64,000 nucleotides of DNA from an uncultured Actinomycetes bacterium (GTDB taxonomy: Bacteria; Actinomycetota; Actinomycetes; Nanopelagicales; Nanopelagicaceae): assembly GCA_903822425.1 (NCBI GenBank), contig CAIJOY010000031.1:1-64000 (forward strand). Reading direction: 5' to 3'. This document shows, piece after piece, positions 8,893 through 18,686 of the stretch. Both the position numbers and the translations under genes were made by a program. Position 1 is the first letter of the stretch; each line of letters starts with the position of its first letter. A model generated the notes under the pieces. The model was not told where the DNA came from and ran no database searches. It worked only from the letters and a program-made list of their open reading frames with translations.

Positions 8893-10491
8893 CTAATCTA
8901 GGTAATCGCGCAGAACTTGCGAACGCGATGGGTGGCGCAACTTCGACATGGTTTTGGATTCAATTTGGCGAATGCGTTCGCGAGTAACTCCATAAACTTT
9001 GCCAATTTCATCCAAAGTTTTTGGTTGGCCATCTGTTAGACCAAAGCGCATTTGGACTACACCAGACTCACGATCTGAAAGCGTGTCAAGAACTGAATGG
9101 AGTTGCTCTTGCAAGAGCGTGAAAGAAACCGCATCAGCGGGGACAACCGCCTCGGAGTCCTCGATCAAATCACCAAACTCTGAATCTCCTTCTTCGCCCA
9201 GCGGCGTGTGAAGTGAAATTGGTTCGCGCCCATATTTTTGAACTTCAACAACTTTTTCAGGGGTCATATCGAGCTCTTTTGCCAGCTCTTCTGGGGTTGG
9301 TTCGCGACCCAAATCTTGCAACATCTGTCGCTGAACACGTGCCAACTTGTTAATGACTTCAACCATGTGGACTGGAATACGAATCGTGCGAGCTTGATCT
9401 GCCATAGCGCGGGTAATAGCTTGGCGAATCCACCATGTTGCATAAGTCGAGAACTTATAACCCTTGGTGTAATCGAACTTCTCTACGGCACGAATCAAAC
9501 CTAAGTTACCTTCTTGAATTAAATCTAGGAAAAGCATTCCGCGGCCGGTATAGCGCTTTGCAAGAGAGACAACCAAACGCAAGTTGGCTTCAAGCAGGTG
9601 ATTTTTCGCGCGCTTACCGTCTTCAACAATCCACTCAAGTTCGCGCTTGAGTTTTTTATCGAGTTTCTTTTCAGTTGCAATCTTAAACTCAGCAAAAAGA
9701 CCAGCTTCGATACGAGTGGCCAGTTCCACTTCAAGTTCTGCATTAAGGAGTGCAACGCGACCGATCTGCTTCAGGTAATCCTTAACAGGGTCAGCCGTGG
9801 CACCAGCTGTCATAACAGTCTGTGCAGGAGCATCATCCTCCTCAGATGCCTTGAGGGTAAAGGCATCTTCTTCGTTACCGTTGCTCTCTTCTGCAAGGTT
9901 GACCACGCGTGGAGCATTTGCTTTATCTTCTGCGGGCTCATCAGAGGAAACTTCTGCCACGAGTGCTTCGAGATCTTCTAGTTCTACTTCTTCTAGTTCT
10001 ACTTCTTCGCCATCAATTTTTGCAGTCGAAACTTTCTCGGCTTTGAGCACAACTGGCTTCGTAGCCACAACTGGTGGGGCGACAAGTGCGTAGTCACTCT
10101 TTTTCAAGATCCGGCTAGGTGAACCCAATCCGCCCTTGCGAAGTTTCTCCGTAAGAGTTGTAACAGTTATAGCCAATTCTTTTGCTTCATCAATGAGTGG
10201 CTTATCAACTTTTTTAGGAATTCTATTAAGACTTGTAACGCCGCGGGATTCAAGCTCGTCCATAACTATCTTCTGACGTGCGACAGCTTCTTTTGCGGTA
10301 ATAATCATTTTAATATCGTTGACAGTGAGATCTTTTTTCAATTCAATCTTTTTGGCTGCAACCTTTTTAGCGGGAGCCTTCTTTGCAACAATTTTTTTCG
10401 CGGCGACTTTCTTTACCGCTGCTTTTTTTGCAGCAGGCTTCTTCTTAACTGAAGACTTTGCCCTGTTTTTGAGCGCACTAAGAGAAGCCAC
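8893..10491 (-). CDS. sigA: Primary RNA polymerase sigma factor (SigA/HrdB, RpoD type)
   Basis: Lys/Ala-rich N-terminus; [16 protein letters not shown] (region 1.2), [57 protein letters not shown] (region 2), [24 protein letters not shown] (region 4). GTG start with AAAGGA. Confidence 0.97.
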   Translation of the reverse strand: MASLSALKNRAKSSVKKKPAAKKAAVKKVAAKKIVAKKAPAKKVAAKKIELKKDLTVNDIKMIITAKEAVARQKIVMDELESRGVTSLNRIPKKVDKPLIDEAKELAITVTTLTEKLRKGGLGSPSRILKKSDYALVAPPVVATKPVVLKAEKVSTAKIDGEEVELEEVELEDLEALVAEVSSDEPAEDKANAPRVVNLAEESNGNEEDAFTLKASEEDDAPAQTVMTAGATADPVKDYLKQIGRVALLNAELEVELATRIEAGLFAEFKIATEKKLDKKLKRELEWIVEDGKRAKNHLLEANLRLVVSLAKRYTGRGMLFLDLIQEGNLGLIRAVEKFDYTKGYKFSTYATWWIRQAITRAMADQARTIRIPVHMVEVINKLARVQRQMLQDLGREPTPEELAKELDMTPEKVVEVQKYGREPISLHTPLGEEGDSEFGDLIEDSEAVVPADAVSFTLLQEQLHSVLDTLSDRESGVVQMRFGLTDGQPKTLDEIGKVYGVTRERIRQIESKTMSKLRHPSRSQVLRDYLD

Positions 10492-10618
10492 ATCAGTCCT
10501 TTGTTTTGACTTCGCCGATTAATCTCTGTCGATTAACCGCGAAGAAGCGATGGCTATATTATAATTTATCCACAGGGGTAAATGCACATCGAAAAGGCGA
10601 TTTTGCGCCGCAAACTCT

Positions 10619-11719
10619 CTACCCAAGCGTGAGAGCGTGTCGAATTACCTCTCCCACTGCTTCAACTTCCACTAAAAAGCCATCATGGCCAAAGGGCGAT
10701 GAGATTGTTTGGAGTTTCTGAGCTGTGGGAACCAACTCTGTGATCTCGGCTTGAAGGCGCGGAGGAAAGAGTCGGTCTGTATCGATGGAGACGACAACTA
10801 TCGGCACCGTGATCGCTGCCAGCGCAGCTGCTACCCCGCCCCGATCTCGGCCAATGTCGTGAGAGTTCATGGCTTCGGTTAAGGAGATGTAGGTATTGGC
10901 ATCAAAACGATGGGCCAGCTTGTGTGCTTGGTGATCTAAATAGGACTCAACGGCATAGCGCCCCGTGTCATCTCCCTGAAGCTCGCGACCAAATCGCACA
11001 TCCATCTCTGCTTCAGTTCGATAGGTCAAGTGAGCAATTCTGCGTGCTATGCCAAGTCCCTCAATGGGGCCTGTCTGCTGGTCGTAATAATCTCCACCGT
11101 GAAAATGTGGGTCACTTTTAATTGCACGAATTTGAATGGATGCTGTTCCAATTTGATCCCCCGTTGCAACCGCGGAAGAACCGATGGTGCAAATTGCTCC
11201 TACGCGATCTGGAAATTGGACCGCCCATTCCAGCGAACGCATTCCGCCTAAAGATGGACCCACTGCTAATCGATATTTTTTGATCCCCATCACATCGCTA
11301 AAAGCGACTTCCGCTGCAACCATGTCGCGAATGGTCAATATAGGAAAGCGCGATCCATATCTTTGCCCATCAGGTGCGATGCTTGATGGACCTGTACTGC
11401 CTTGGCATCCACCAATGACATTGGGGCAGATAACGAAATATTTATCCGTATCAAAAGGCAAACCAGGTCCAACCATTGACGGCCACCATCCAGGAACATC
11501 TGACCAGCCGGTGAGTGCATGATGCACTAAAATTGCATTATCGCGAGCGCTATTTAATGTGCCCCAGCTGTGATAGCAAATGTTGACATCTTCAAGGAGA
11601 TCACCACTTTCCAAAGTGAGCGAACCGATAGAAATAAATTGACGATCCCCTGGATCATCACCTTCTAACCATGCACCAGTGACGCTCTTGCGCCGATGCT
11701 CGGAGGTAGGGGTAACCAT
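10619..11719 (-). CDS. metX: Homoserine O-acetyltransferase
   Basis: Alpha/beta hydrolase fold; CYHSWGTLNSARDNAILVHHALTG, NVIGGCQGSTGPSS, AVGPSLGGMRSLEWA. Start moved from GTG 11749 to ATG 11719 (MVTPTSEHRRK) because the upstream segment is riboswitch. Confidence 0.92.
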   Translation of the reverse strand: MVTPTSEHRRKSVTGAWLEGDDPGDRQFISIGSLTLESGDLLEDVNICYHSWGTLNSARDNAILVHHALTGWSDVPGWWPSMVGPGLPFDTDKYFVICPNVIGGCQGSTGPSSIAPDGQRYGSRFPILTIRDMVAAEVAFSDVMGIKKYRLAVGPSLGGMRSLEWAVQFPDRVGAICTIGSSAVATGDQIGTASIQIRAIKSDPHFHGGDYYDQQTGPIEGLGIARRIAHLTYRTEAEMDVRFGRELQGDDTGRYAVESYLDHQAHKLAHRFDANTYISLTEAMNSHDIGRDRGGVAAALAAITVPIVVVSIDTDRLFPPRLQAEITELVPTAQKLQTISSPFGHDGFLVEVEAVGEVIRHALTLG

Positions 11720-11743
11720 GAAAAACCTTTCACGCTTGCCGAT

Positions 11744-11842
11744 GCTCACGACTCATCAACCTGGTCTTCACCCGGAGCACCCCGCCGCGATGGAGGGTTG
11801 CCGTCCAGTTAGCCGGGGCTGAAACCTGGAACTCGTGACCTA
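11744..11842 (-). ncRNA. SAM-IV riboswitch
   Basis: Minus strand GGTCACGAGTTCCAGGTTTCAGCCCCGGCTAACTGGACGGCAACCCTCCATCGCGGCGGGGTGCTCCGGGTGAAGACCAGGTTGA matches the remembered SAM-IV core (GAGTnCCAG...GCCCCGGCT...CGGCAACCCTCC...GGGGTGC..CGGGTGA), directly upstream of metX. Confidence 0.9.
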
Positions 11843-11896
11843 GCAATAATGGTACGCGATGTTGGCTTAGAAATGAAAATTATTTCCTGGCGCACA

Positions 11897-12919
11897 TTAG
11901 TGATCAAAGATGGTCGCGCAGACTTTAGGGTGCAGTTCTTTGCGCATTGCTGAAAATGACTCAGGCGGCCAACCTGCGCTAAAGACTCTGCCTAACAAGG
12001 TCGTCAAGGAATAGCTCGGATCATCGTGCGTGGCTCGTTCCAGTGCACGATTGGCCAAAGCGCCTTCGCCTCGTTCATAGGAGAGAACGGCGAGCAAACA
12101 TGCAATAGGTGCCACAAAACCTACCGGCGCGATACGTATGAGGTAGCGCCACATCATCGCGTAGATATCCCTAGTCGCCTCATCGTGTGCTCCAAGGGCA
12201 AAGTCTCGGATCTGGATGTCACTGAGTCGCCCAACTACCCGTGCAGAGAGCTCCTGATCGGCAGTGATATCTGTCCCCATAGAGCCGGCGATAAATCGCG
12301 ATACCAAATCGATAATGCATAACGCTCCATCTCGTTGGAGACCCCGAATATTGGGTGAGTTCTCATCCACGCGATTGAGATTCACTTGCGCTATGAACTG
12401 TGCATCGCGAGCAAGAGGCAATGATGCAATGGAATCTGACATCTCTTCCACAGTATTAAATGGCATCTGCCGTCCTTGAACTACCTGCTCTACAGCAAAG
12501 TTACTTGTGGCTAGTTCTGGAAGTTGGCGACCTTGGGGTGGACAACAATCAGTATCGGCGCAAAGAATTGAGCGCCAACGTCCTTGCCAAATCAATAATG
12601 ATTCACGGACCTCGATCTGCGCACGAAAAATCGCTGTAGCCATTGCGTTTAATATCTCTTCACCGTCTCCTCGAGTATCCGGAACGTAGGCAAGAATTAA
12701 TGCTCCATCGCCACCATCACGAACCAAATGATGTACGAGCAGATCAATCTGATCTTGGAAGCATGGGTCATCTATTTGGCATTCAGGGTAATCAACGCGC
12801 ATAGCCATACCTACAGATTCTTCTTTCAGAGAAACCATGACGAGAGAATTTGTAGGGTGATAGCCGATAAGGAAAGGTATTGCTGCTAATAAATCATGAG
12901 GTGAAGTCAATGTTGTCAT
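11897..12919 (-). CDS. DUF4192 domain-containing protein
   Basis: MTTLTSPHDLLAAIPFLIGYHPTNSLVMVSL is the typical DUF4192 N-terminus; start at ATG 12919. Confidence 0.85.
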   Translation of the reverse strand: MTTLTSPHDLLAAIPFLIGYHPTNSLVMVSLKEESVGMAMRVDYPECQIDDPCFQDQIDLLVHHLVRDGGDGALILAYVPDTRGDGEEILNAMATAIFRAQIEVRESLLIWQGRWRSILCADTDCCPPQGRQLPELATSNFAVEQVVQGRQMPFNTVEEMSDSIASLPLARDAQFIAQVNLNRVDENSPNIRGLQRDGALCIIDLVSRFIAGSMGTDITADQELSARVVGRLSDIQIRDFALGAHDEATRDIYAMMWRYLIRIAPVGFVAPIACLLAVLSYERGEGALANRALERATHDDPSYSLTTLLGRVFSAGWPPESFSAMRKELHPKVCATIFDH

Positions 12920-12985
12920 AGCAGGCAAGATTTCATTGCCCACCCACAGAAGGCGCAAAGATTACCAACGCCTGTGGAAGGAAAA

Positions 12986-13768
12986 TCACTGTGTTATCCG
13001 TGTAGGTCCATTGGCAACGTGCACCGTAGTGATGGAAACTTTACGTATTTCCCCCGTTATCGCACGGGCAACTCCATTGTGCGTCCAAGTCCCTCCCCAG
13101 GTAGCCAACATGGTGACAATAAATGTCCCTGCGTGGTTGTAGGTGTGAGTGATGACTTCGTGAGGAAATGCAGCACCAGCCTGAGTTGTAGCAAGAAATC
13201 CACCATCTCCGAAACTCCATAGAAATGATGGGCGCATCGTTACATCCACAATCTCGCCCACGATTGACACTGTGGAGGTGAATAAAGCCGGTAAGTCACA
13301 CCAATAAATCATCGGCATATTGACGATTGCATTGCTACTAGGTTCTTTGGCGATGGTTGCAACTGGCAACATTTTGACTAATCGATCATTGAGCGATGCA
13401 CTATTGCTCACCGGGGCTGTGATTTTCTTATGAACTACTGGTTTGCGAGGAATCGATCTATGTGCGACCACTGCTGCCGGTGATGGTTTGGGTTTCACGA
13501 TAACTTTTGGTTTGGGCTTTATCACCGGCTTTGCTTTGGCCGGTGCTGGCTTAGCTATTGCAGATGCAACCGGTTTGGGTGTGCTCGATGAGCCCGCCTT
13601 TTTGCCCACAATAATGATTTGTCCATCTTGGGTATAGACATCAATACAAGCCGAGTTAATGCAATCGGCGGCAACAGCAGGTATCGCATGAAAGGGCGAA
13701 AAGTTGTATGCAATGAAGAAGATAAAAGCGATAGGGGCAATGATTTTCTGCGGGAAATGAGAAGCCAT
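12986..13768 (-). CDS. Secreted protein with PKD-like domain
   Basis: N-terminal signal segment, Pro/Lys-rich linker (KPAPAKAKPVIKPKPKVIVKPKPS), then WSFGDGG...THTYNHAGTFIVTM PKD-like motif. Confidence 0.65.
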   Translation of the reverse strand: MASHFPQKIIAPIAFIFFIAYNFSPFHAIPAVAADCINSACIDVYTQDGQIIIVGKKAGSSSTPKPVASAIAKPAPAKAKPVIKPKPKVIVKPKPSPAAVVAHRSIPRKPVVHKKITAPVSNSASLNDRLVKMLPVATIAKEPSSNAIVNMPMIYWCDLPALFTSTVSIVGEIVDVTMRPSFLWSFGDGGFLATTQAGAAFPHEVITHTYNHAGTFIVTMLATWGGTWTHNGVARAITGEIRKVSITTVHVANGPTRITQ

Positions 13769-13855
13769 AGCGCGAGCCTAAAAGTCTGCAACTTTGCACT
13801 GTGAGGCCTTGCGCGTGGCTGTGCACGTAGCGCTCAAGAGTTCTACAGTGCGACC

Positions 13856-14317
13856 ATGGCACATCGCGATGGTGATGGATGGGTCCAATGTCGCTGCGGC
13901 GCTAAACATTGGGGGTTGCATGGTGCTGCCGGTTTACTCCTTGTCCGCAACGCAACACTGTTGCTACAACACCGCGCTGAATGGGTCCACAACGGTGATA
14001 CGTGGGGCGTTCCTGGCGGAGCCCGCGATTCCCATGAGACGCCAGTTCAGGCCGCAATTCGTGAAGCAGTAGAGGAAACTGGGATCGAACCAGAATTACT
14101 CACTGTTCATACAACTCACACAGATGACCACATGGATTGGCGCTATGACACCGTGATTGCATCTGCTGATCCTCTTTTAATTCCTCACCATATGAACGAG
14201 GAAGGTCAAGAATTGCGGTGGATTTCCTGGAATGAAATAAGTGCCATGAATCTGCATCCCAGCTTTGCTAAATCATGGCCTGCCGTAGAGCTACTTCTGC
14301 GTGAACTCTTCGGATAA
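13856..14317 (+). CDS. NUDIX hydrolase
   Basis: GGARDSHETPVQAAIREAVEETGIEPE corresponds to the Nudix box GX5EX7REUXEEXGU. Confidence 0.92.
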   Translation: MAHRDGDGWVQCRCGAKHWGLHGAAGLLLVRNATLLLQHRAEWVHNGDTWGVPGGARDSHETPVQAAIREAVEETGIEPELLTVHTTHTDDHMDWRYDTVIASADPLLIPHHMNEEGQELRWISWNEISAMNLHPSFAKSWPAVELLLRELFG

Positions 14318-16291
14318 ACGCTTCAGAGAATCTTTTACAACCGCAGCATCAGAGGTGCGCCACAGTGGCGGCATTGAATTAAGCAAGACCGAGCCATAGC
14401 GCTTTGTCACAATACGAGAGTCCAATATCGCAACAACACCGCGATCTTCCTCAGAGCGAATCAATCGACCCGTGCCCTGAGCCAATAAGAGCGCAGCTCG
14501 TGGCAAAGAAACTTGCATAAATCCACTTCCACCAGTTGCATCAATTTCTGCAGCACGCGCCGACATCACCGGATCATCTGGTCTGGGAAAAGGAATTCGA
14601 TCAATCGCCACCAAAATGCAAGAAGCGCCAGGAACATCAACTCCTTGCCACAAGCTCATCGTGCCTAAAAGAATTGATGTCTCATCTTTAATAAATCGCT
14701 CGACAAGGGGACCAACGGCATCGCCACGTTTTTGCGTGATAATTTTGATTGGCAGCTCTGCCAACACAGCGCGCAAATGCGCATCTGCTGCCTCCACTCC
14801 CCTCCAGGAGGAAAACAAAGCCAAGGTGCGTCCCCCAGCTGCATCGATAAGTTCGCCAAGTTCAGTTAACACTTCAACGCTAGGACCATCACGGCCAGGT
14901 TCAGGTAAATGTTTTGGCATATACAACATGCCTTGATTAGCAAAATCAAAAGGTGAACCCACATCGAGCATCTGCACATTTGCTGGGTCCAGATCACCAG
15001 CTTCTACTTCAGTATCTGCATCATCGCCCACCACAAAACCAATATTGCGGGCCATCGCATCAAAACCGTTACCCACGGTCAAAGTTGCCGACGTTGCAAT
15101 CACTGGCGTTTTGGTCAATAAATTAGCGCGCAGCACTGAAGAAACAGCCAGCGGAGCCAAGTGCAAAGTCGAAAATGTTGGTTCATACCAGAGCACTTGG
15201 CCTGCACCGAGTTTGAGTAACTTTGCGGCGGTAGTGGAAACTTCATTAACTGCACCCTTGACTCGAGCCCGCTCTGCCATCGAATCTGAGTCAACGATCA
15301 CTTCATCAGCACTAATCATTTGCACTAAGGCTTGTGCAGCTTCTCGCACTTTGCGAATAGGGGCCTCAAGTTCTGCAGGTAATTGATCAAGGCGGCCTTG
15401 CAAATTTGTTTCATACTTCACCCTAGAGCCGTAACCATCCATCGCATCATCAAATCCATCGGCAGCTTTAGTCAGTGCATCTGCCAACTTTCCAGGCATG
15501 TGTTTTCGAGCCATCGCAGCAGCTCGTGAAACACGAGGGCCAGTGAGTTCTTCTGTGACAGCTTGAGTGGTGCGATCCATAAATTCGTGTGCTTCATCCA
15601 AAATCACTGCATCGCGTTCGGGCAAGATGGGATGTGAATCTACGATTTCGATTGCAAGCAAAGTGTGATTGGTGACGACAACATCGGCACTTTGCGCTTT
15701 GGATTTTGCAATTGCTGCAAAACATTGTGGGCCGTAGGCGCACACTTCAGCACCTACACATTCACGCCCAGATAATGAATTAGCAGCCCACACTCTGCGA
15801 TCTACATCAGGGGCATCATCGCGATCTCCCGATACCCCCGGAGTCTTTGCCCAGGCAACTAAGCGTTTAGCATCCAAACCTAAACTGGAAACTTCAAGCA
15901 AGACATCTCCATCAGGATCAGGAGTTTCACTATTCATCTTTTGCAAGCAGATGTAGTTACCTACCCCTTTATAAATTCCATAAGAAATTTCTCGGCCGAG
16001 TACTTTCTCAAGTGCCGGAACTATGCGAGGTAAGTCGCGTTCAACCAATTGCCGCTGCAAAGCCAGCGTGGCCGTTGCTACCAATACTTTTTTGCCATGA
16101 ACCAAGGCAGGAACCAAATACGCTAAAGATTTTCCAGTACCCGTGCCCGCCTGCACCATCAAGTGATGCCGATCAGAAAGGGCATTGGCCACAGCTTCAG
16201 CCATTTCAACTTGTCCATCGCGCGATGTGCCACCAATAGCCTCAATGGCTGCATCTAAGGCTTTGCGCACTTGCGCCGATTGATCACTCAC
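14291..16291 (-). CDS. ATP-dependent DNA helicase, DinG/XPD family
   Basis: VQAGTGTGKSLAYLVPAL (Walker A), VILDEAHE (DEAH), MSLWQGVDVPG, QGTGRLIRSEEDRGVVAILDSR. Confidence 0.92.
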   Translation of the reverse strand: MSDQSAQVRKALDAAIEAIGGTSRDGQVEMAEAVANALSDRHHLMVQAGTGTGKSLAYLVPALVHGKKVLVATATLALQRQLVERDLPRIVPALEKVLGREISYGIYKGVGNYICLQKMNSETPDPDGDVLLEVSSLGLDAKRLVAWAKTPGVSGDRDDAPDVDRRVWAANSLSGRECVGAEVCAYGPQCFAAIAKSKAQSADVVVTNHTLLAIEIVDSHPILPERDAVILDEAHEFMDRTTQAVTEELTGPRVSRAAAMARKHMPGKLADALTKAADGFDDAMDGYGSRVKYETNLQGRLDQLPAELEAPIRKVREAAQALVQMISADEVIVDSDSMAERARVKGAVNEVSTTAAKLLKLGAGQVLWYEPTFSTLHLAPLAVSSVLRANLLTKTPVIATSATLTVGNGFDAMARNIGFVVGDDADTEVEAGDLDPANVQMLDVGSPFDFANQGMLYMPKHLPEPGRDGPSVEVLTELGELIDAAGGRTLALFSSWRGVEAADAHLRAVLAELPIKIITQKRGDAVGPLVERFIKDETSILLGTMSLWQGVDVPGASCILVAIDRIPFPRPDDPVMSARAAEIDATGGSGFMQVSLPRAALLLAQGTGRLIRSEEDRGVVAILDSRIVTKRYGSVLLNSMPPLWRTSDAAVVKDSLKRLSEEFTQK

Positions 16292-16354
16292 AGGGCCACC
16301 TTAGCCGTTATAGGAATAGTTGAAGATTCAACTACTTAGTACTACAGTGCGCAC

Positions 16355-17128
16355 ATGGAAAAGATGCCATCCCTCTACATCGGTCATGGAGCACCGATGT
16401 TGCTCGATGATGCCCTATGGAGCAGTGAGCTTGCCTCGATTGCATCCTCCATTGCAAGGCCGAAGGCAATCCTGATTATCTCTGCTCATTGGGAATCTGA
16501 ACCCATCACTTTAAGCAACGCCCAAGCCAATTCACCCGTGGTTTATGACTTCAGCGGATTTGATCGGAAGTTTTATGAAATGACATATAACACTCCAGAT
16601 GCAACACATTTAGCCGCGAAAGTGATCGCTCTCATGCCAAAAAATGTGCCCGTACATCAGAGCACTCGCGGATTAGATCACGGTGCATGGGTTCCACTTC
16701 GCGTGATGTATCCAAATGCTGATGTTCCGGTGCTGCAGATGTCCATGCCTACTCATGAACCGAATGCACTGATGGAACTTGGAAAGCGTTTACAACCATT
16801 GCGTGATGAGGGTGTACTCATTCTGGGTTCTGGTTTTCTCACACATGGTCTTCGCTACCTTCACGACTGGACTCCTGATGCCACCGCTCCAACATGGTCA
16901 AGTGATTTTGATCTATGGGCTGCAGATGCACTTGCTCGAGGCGATGTGGACACTCTCTCAAGGTTTAAAGAATTAGCACCCGGCATGCCCTACGCCCATC
17001 CCACTGTAGAACATTTCACACCACTATTTGTCACCCTAGGAACAGCGACAAAGGCTGATGCTGCCCCGAGTACATTGATCGATGGCTACTTCATGGGCCT
17101 TTCAAAGCGATCTATTCTTGTGGCATAA
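16355..17128 (+). CDS. Class III extradiol dioxygenase, 4,5-DOPA dioxygenase/YgiD family
   Basis: MPSLYIGHGAPMLL, ILIISAHWES, LDHGAWVPLRVMYP, GSGFLTHGLR. Confidence 0.92.
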   Translation: MEKMPSLYIGHGAPMLLDDALWSSELASIASSIARPKAILIISAHWESEPITLSNAQANSPVVYDFSGFDRKFYEMTYNTPDATHLAAKVIALMPKNVPVHQSTRGLDHGAWVPLRVMYPNADVPVLQMSMPTHEPNALMELGKRLQPLRDEGVLILGSGFLTHGLRYLHDWTPDATAPTWSSDFDLWAADALARGDVDTLSRFKELAPGMPYAHPTVEHFTPLFVTLGTATKADAAPSTLIDGYFMGLSKRSILVA

Positions 17129-17175
17129 ATCTTTTTAACCTTGACTTATTCCTGCATCTGCTAGAAGGTGTCGGA

Positions 17176-18561
17176 ATGATCTCATTGACCAAAGTCACCT
17201 TGCCCAAGTACGTAAAACCTTCATGTGCACCCGAGCTTCCAATCAGCACCTACAAGAAGCGACTAGAGGATGTGGCTCAAGCCCTGAGAGATCTCAGTAT
17301 GGATTACCTGGTTATTCACGCAGACCGGGAACATTCAGCCCATCAAGAATTCTTAATCGGTGTTGGACCTCGCTTTGAAGAGTCCATTCTCATCATCGGA
17401 GCAAACGGGAAACGAATGCTCCTGCTGGGTAATGAATGTATGTACATCCCACCAGATCCTGCCTTGGATATTGAGATTGAAATTTTTCAGGATTTCAGCC
17501 CGCCTAATCAGAAACGTGAAATCTCGCGCCCGATAGAGGCAATTTTGCGAAGTTCTGGCATTAGCGCAGGGCAGCGCATCGGCACTGCCAGCTGGAAAAC
17601 CTATTCATCCCACTTAGTAAATGATGTGGAGCATGCTCTAGATATCCCAAGTTTCCTCGCCGATGAGCTACGCCGCATCGTGGGATCAAGCGGGGATGTC
17701 TTAAACGCAAACTCAATTTTCATTGGGACAAGCAACGGTTTGCGCTTGATCAATGATGCCCATCAAATCGCTCAATTTGAATATGCCGCGGGCCTGGTTT
17801 CTCATTCAGTATTTGAAGCACTTTCTCATTTTGCTGTAGGTATTTCAGAGCGAGATGCGGCGAGCCACTTTGCCACTGAAGGCCAAGTGCAGAGCTGTCA
17901 CCCAATGATGAGTTTTGGTGAAAAAGCCCGTCGCGGACTTTCTAGCCCGAGTGATAACACAGCAAAACTTGGCGATCCCTTTTCGATGGCTCTAGGAGTT
18001 GCAGGTGCGCTCACGGCGCGAGCTGCGATGGTGGCACACAGCGAAAAGGATCTCAGCGCAGATCTGCAAACTTTCTTCCCAAAGTTTTCGCAAAACTATT
18101 GGTTATCCATTGTCACCTGGTATGAAAATATTGCAATCGGTGCCGTGGGTAAAGATGTCGTTGCGGCAGTTGAAAAAGTTATAGATAAGAGCCTCTACTC
18201 CCTATCTCTTAATCCAGGCCATAACTTGCATATCGAGGAATGGGTGCAATCGATCTTTACTCCAGATGGCACCGACACAGTGAAATCTGGAATGGTGATG
18301 CAGGCAGATCTCATTCCGGTCTCTGCTGGGCCCTTTTGCACAGGCAATGTCGAAGATGGCATTGCTGTTGCAGATGCGCAATTGCGAGCAGAAATTCACA
18401 ATCTCTATCCCGAAATGTGGGATCGTATGCAAAAGCGAAGAAGGTTTATGCACGAAGTGCTCGGAATTACCCTTGATGAATCGGTACTACCACTGAGTAA
18501 CTCATGTGGTCTCTATGCCCCATATGCCCTCACCTCCGATATGGTCTTTAGGAAGAAATAA
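17176..18561 (+). CDS. M24 (aminopeptidase P/creatinase-like) family protein, divergent metal site
   Basis: Creatinase-like N-terminal region (YKKRLEDVAQALRDLSMDYLVIHADREHSAHQEFLIG) and C-terminal GHNLHIEEW / VEDGIAVAD; AAGGTG precedes ATG. Confidence 0.6.
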   Translation: MISLTKVTLPKYVKPSCAPELPISTYKKRLEDVAQALRDLSMDYLVIHADREHSAHQEFLIGVGPRFEESILIIGANGKRMLLLGNECMYIPPDPALDIEIEIFQDFSPPNQKREISRPIEAILRSSGISAGQRIGTASWKTYSSHLVNDVEHALDIPSFLADELRRIVGSSGDVLNANSIFIGTSNGLRLINDAHQIAQFEYAAGLVSHSVFEALSHFAVGISERDAASHFATEGQVQSCHPMMSFGEKARRGLSSPSDNTAKLGDPFSMALGVAGALTARAAMVAHSEKDLSADLQTFFPKFSQNYWLSIVTWYENIAIGAVGKDVVAAVEKVIDKSLYSLSLNPGHNLHIEEWVQSIFTPDGTDTVKSGMVMQADLIPVSAGPFCTGNVEDGIAVADAQLRAEIHNLYPEMWDRMQKRRRFMHEVLGITLDESVLPLSNSCGLYAPYALTSDMVFRKK

Positions 18562-18623
18562 AGGTTGGTAACCCGCGCTTTTCACCCTTGCGCTCAGCAC
18601 CCTGCACTGCGATAGTGAGGCAC

Positions 18624-18646
18624 TACCCCATGTTCTGGGGTATTTC
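18624..18646 (+). terminator. Putative intrinsic terminator after the M24-like gene
   Basis: TACCCCA-TGTTC-TGGGGTA stem-loop followed by TTTCTGTGTTT. Confidence 0.55.
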
Positions 18647-18650
18647 TGTG

Positions 18651-18676
18651 TTTAGGTAGAGAGTTTAGGTAGAGAG
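18651..18676 (+). repeat. Two perfect 13-bp tandem copies of TTTAGGTAGAGAG upstream of the asparaginase gene
   Basis: Direct reading: TTTAGGTAGAGAG TTTAGGTAGAGAG GGGAATATGC-GTG. Confidence 0.85.
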
Positions 18677-18686
18677 GGGAATATGC

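Noticed and set aside
9238-10093. Plus-strand ORFs (9238..9504, 9598..9981, 9797..10093) opposite sigA
   Set aside because: Antisense to the sigma factor; Ser/Thr-rich output is the mirror of an acidic repeat, not a real protein.
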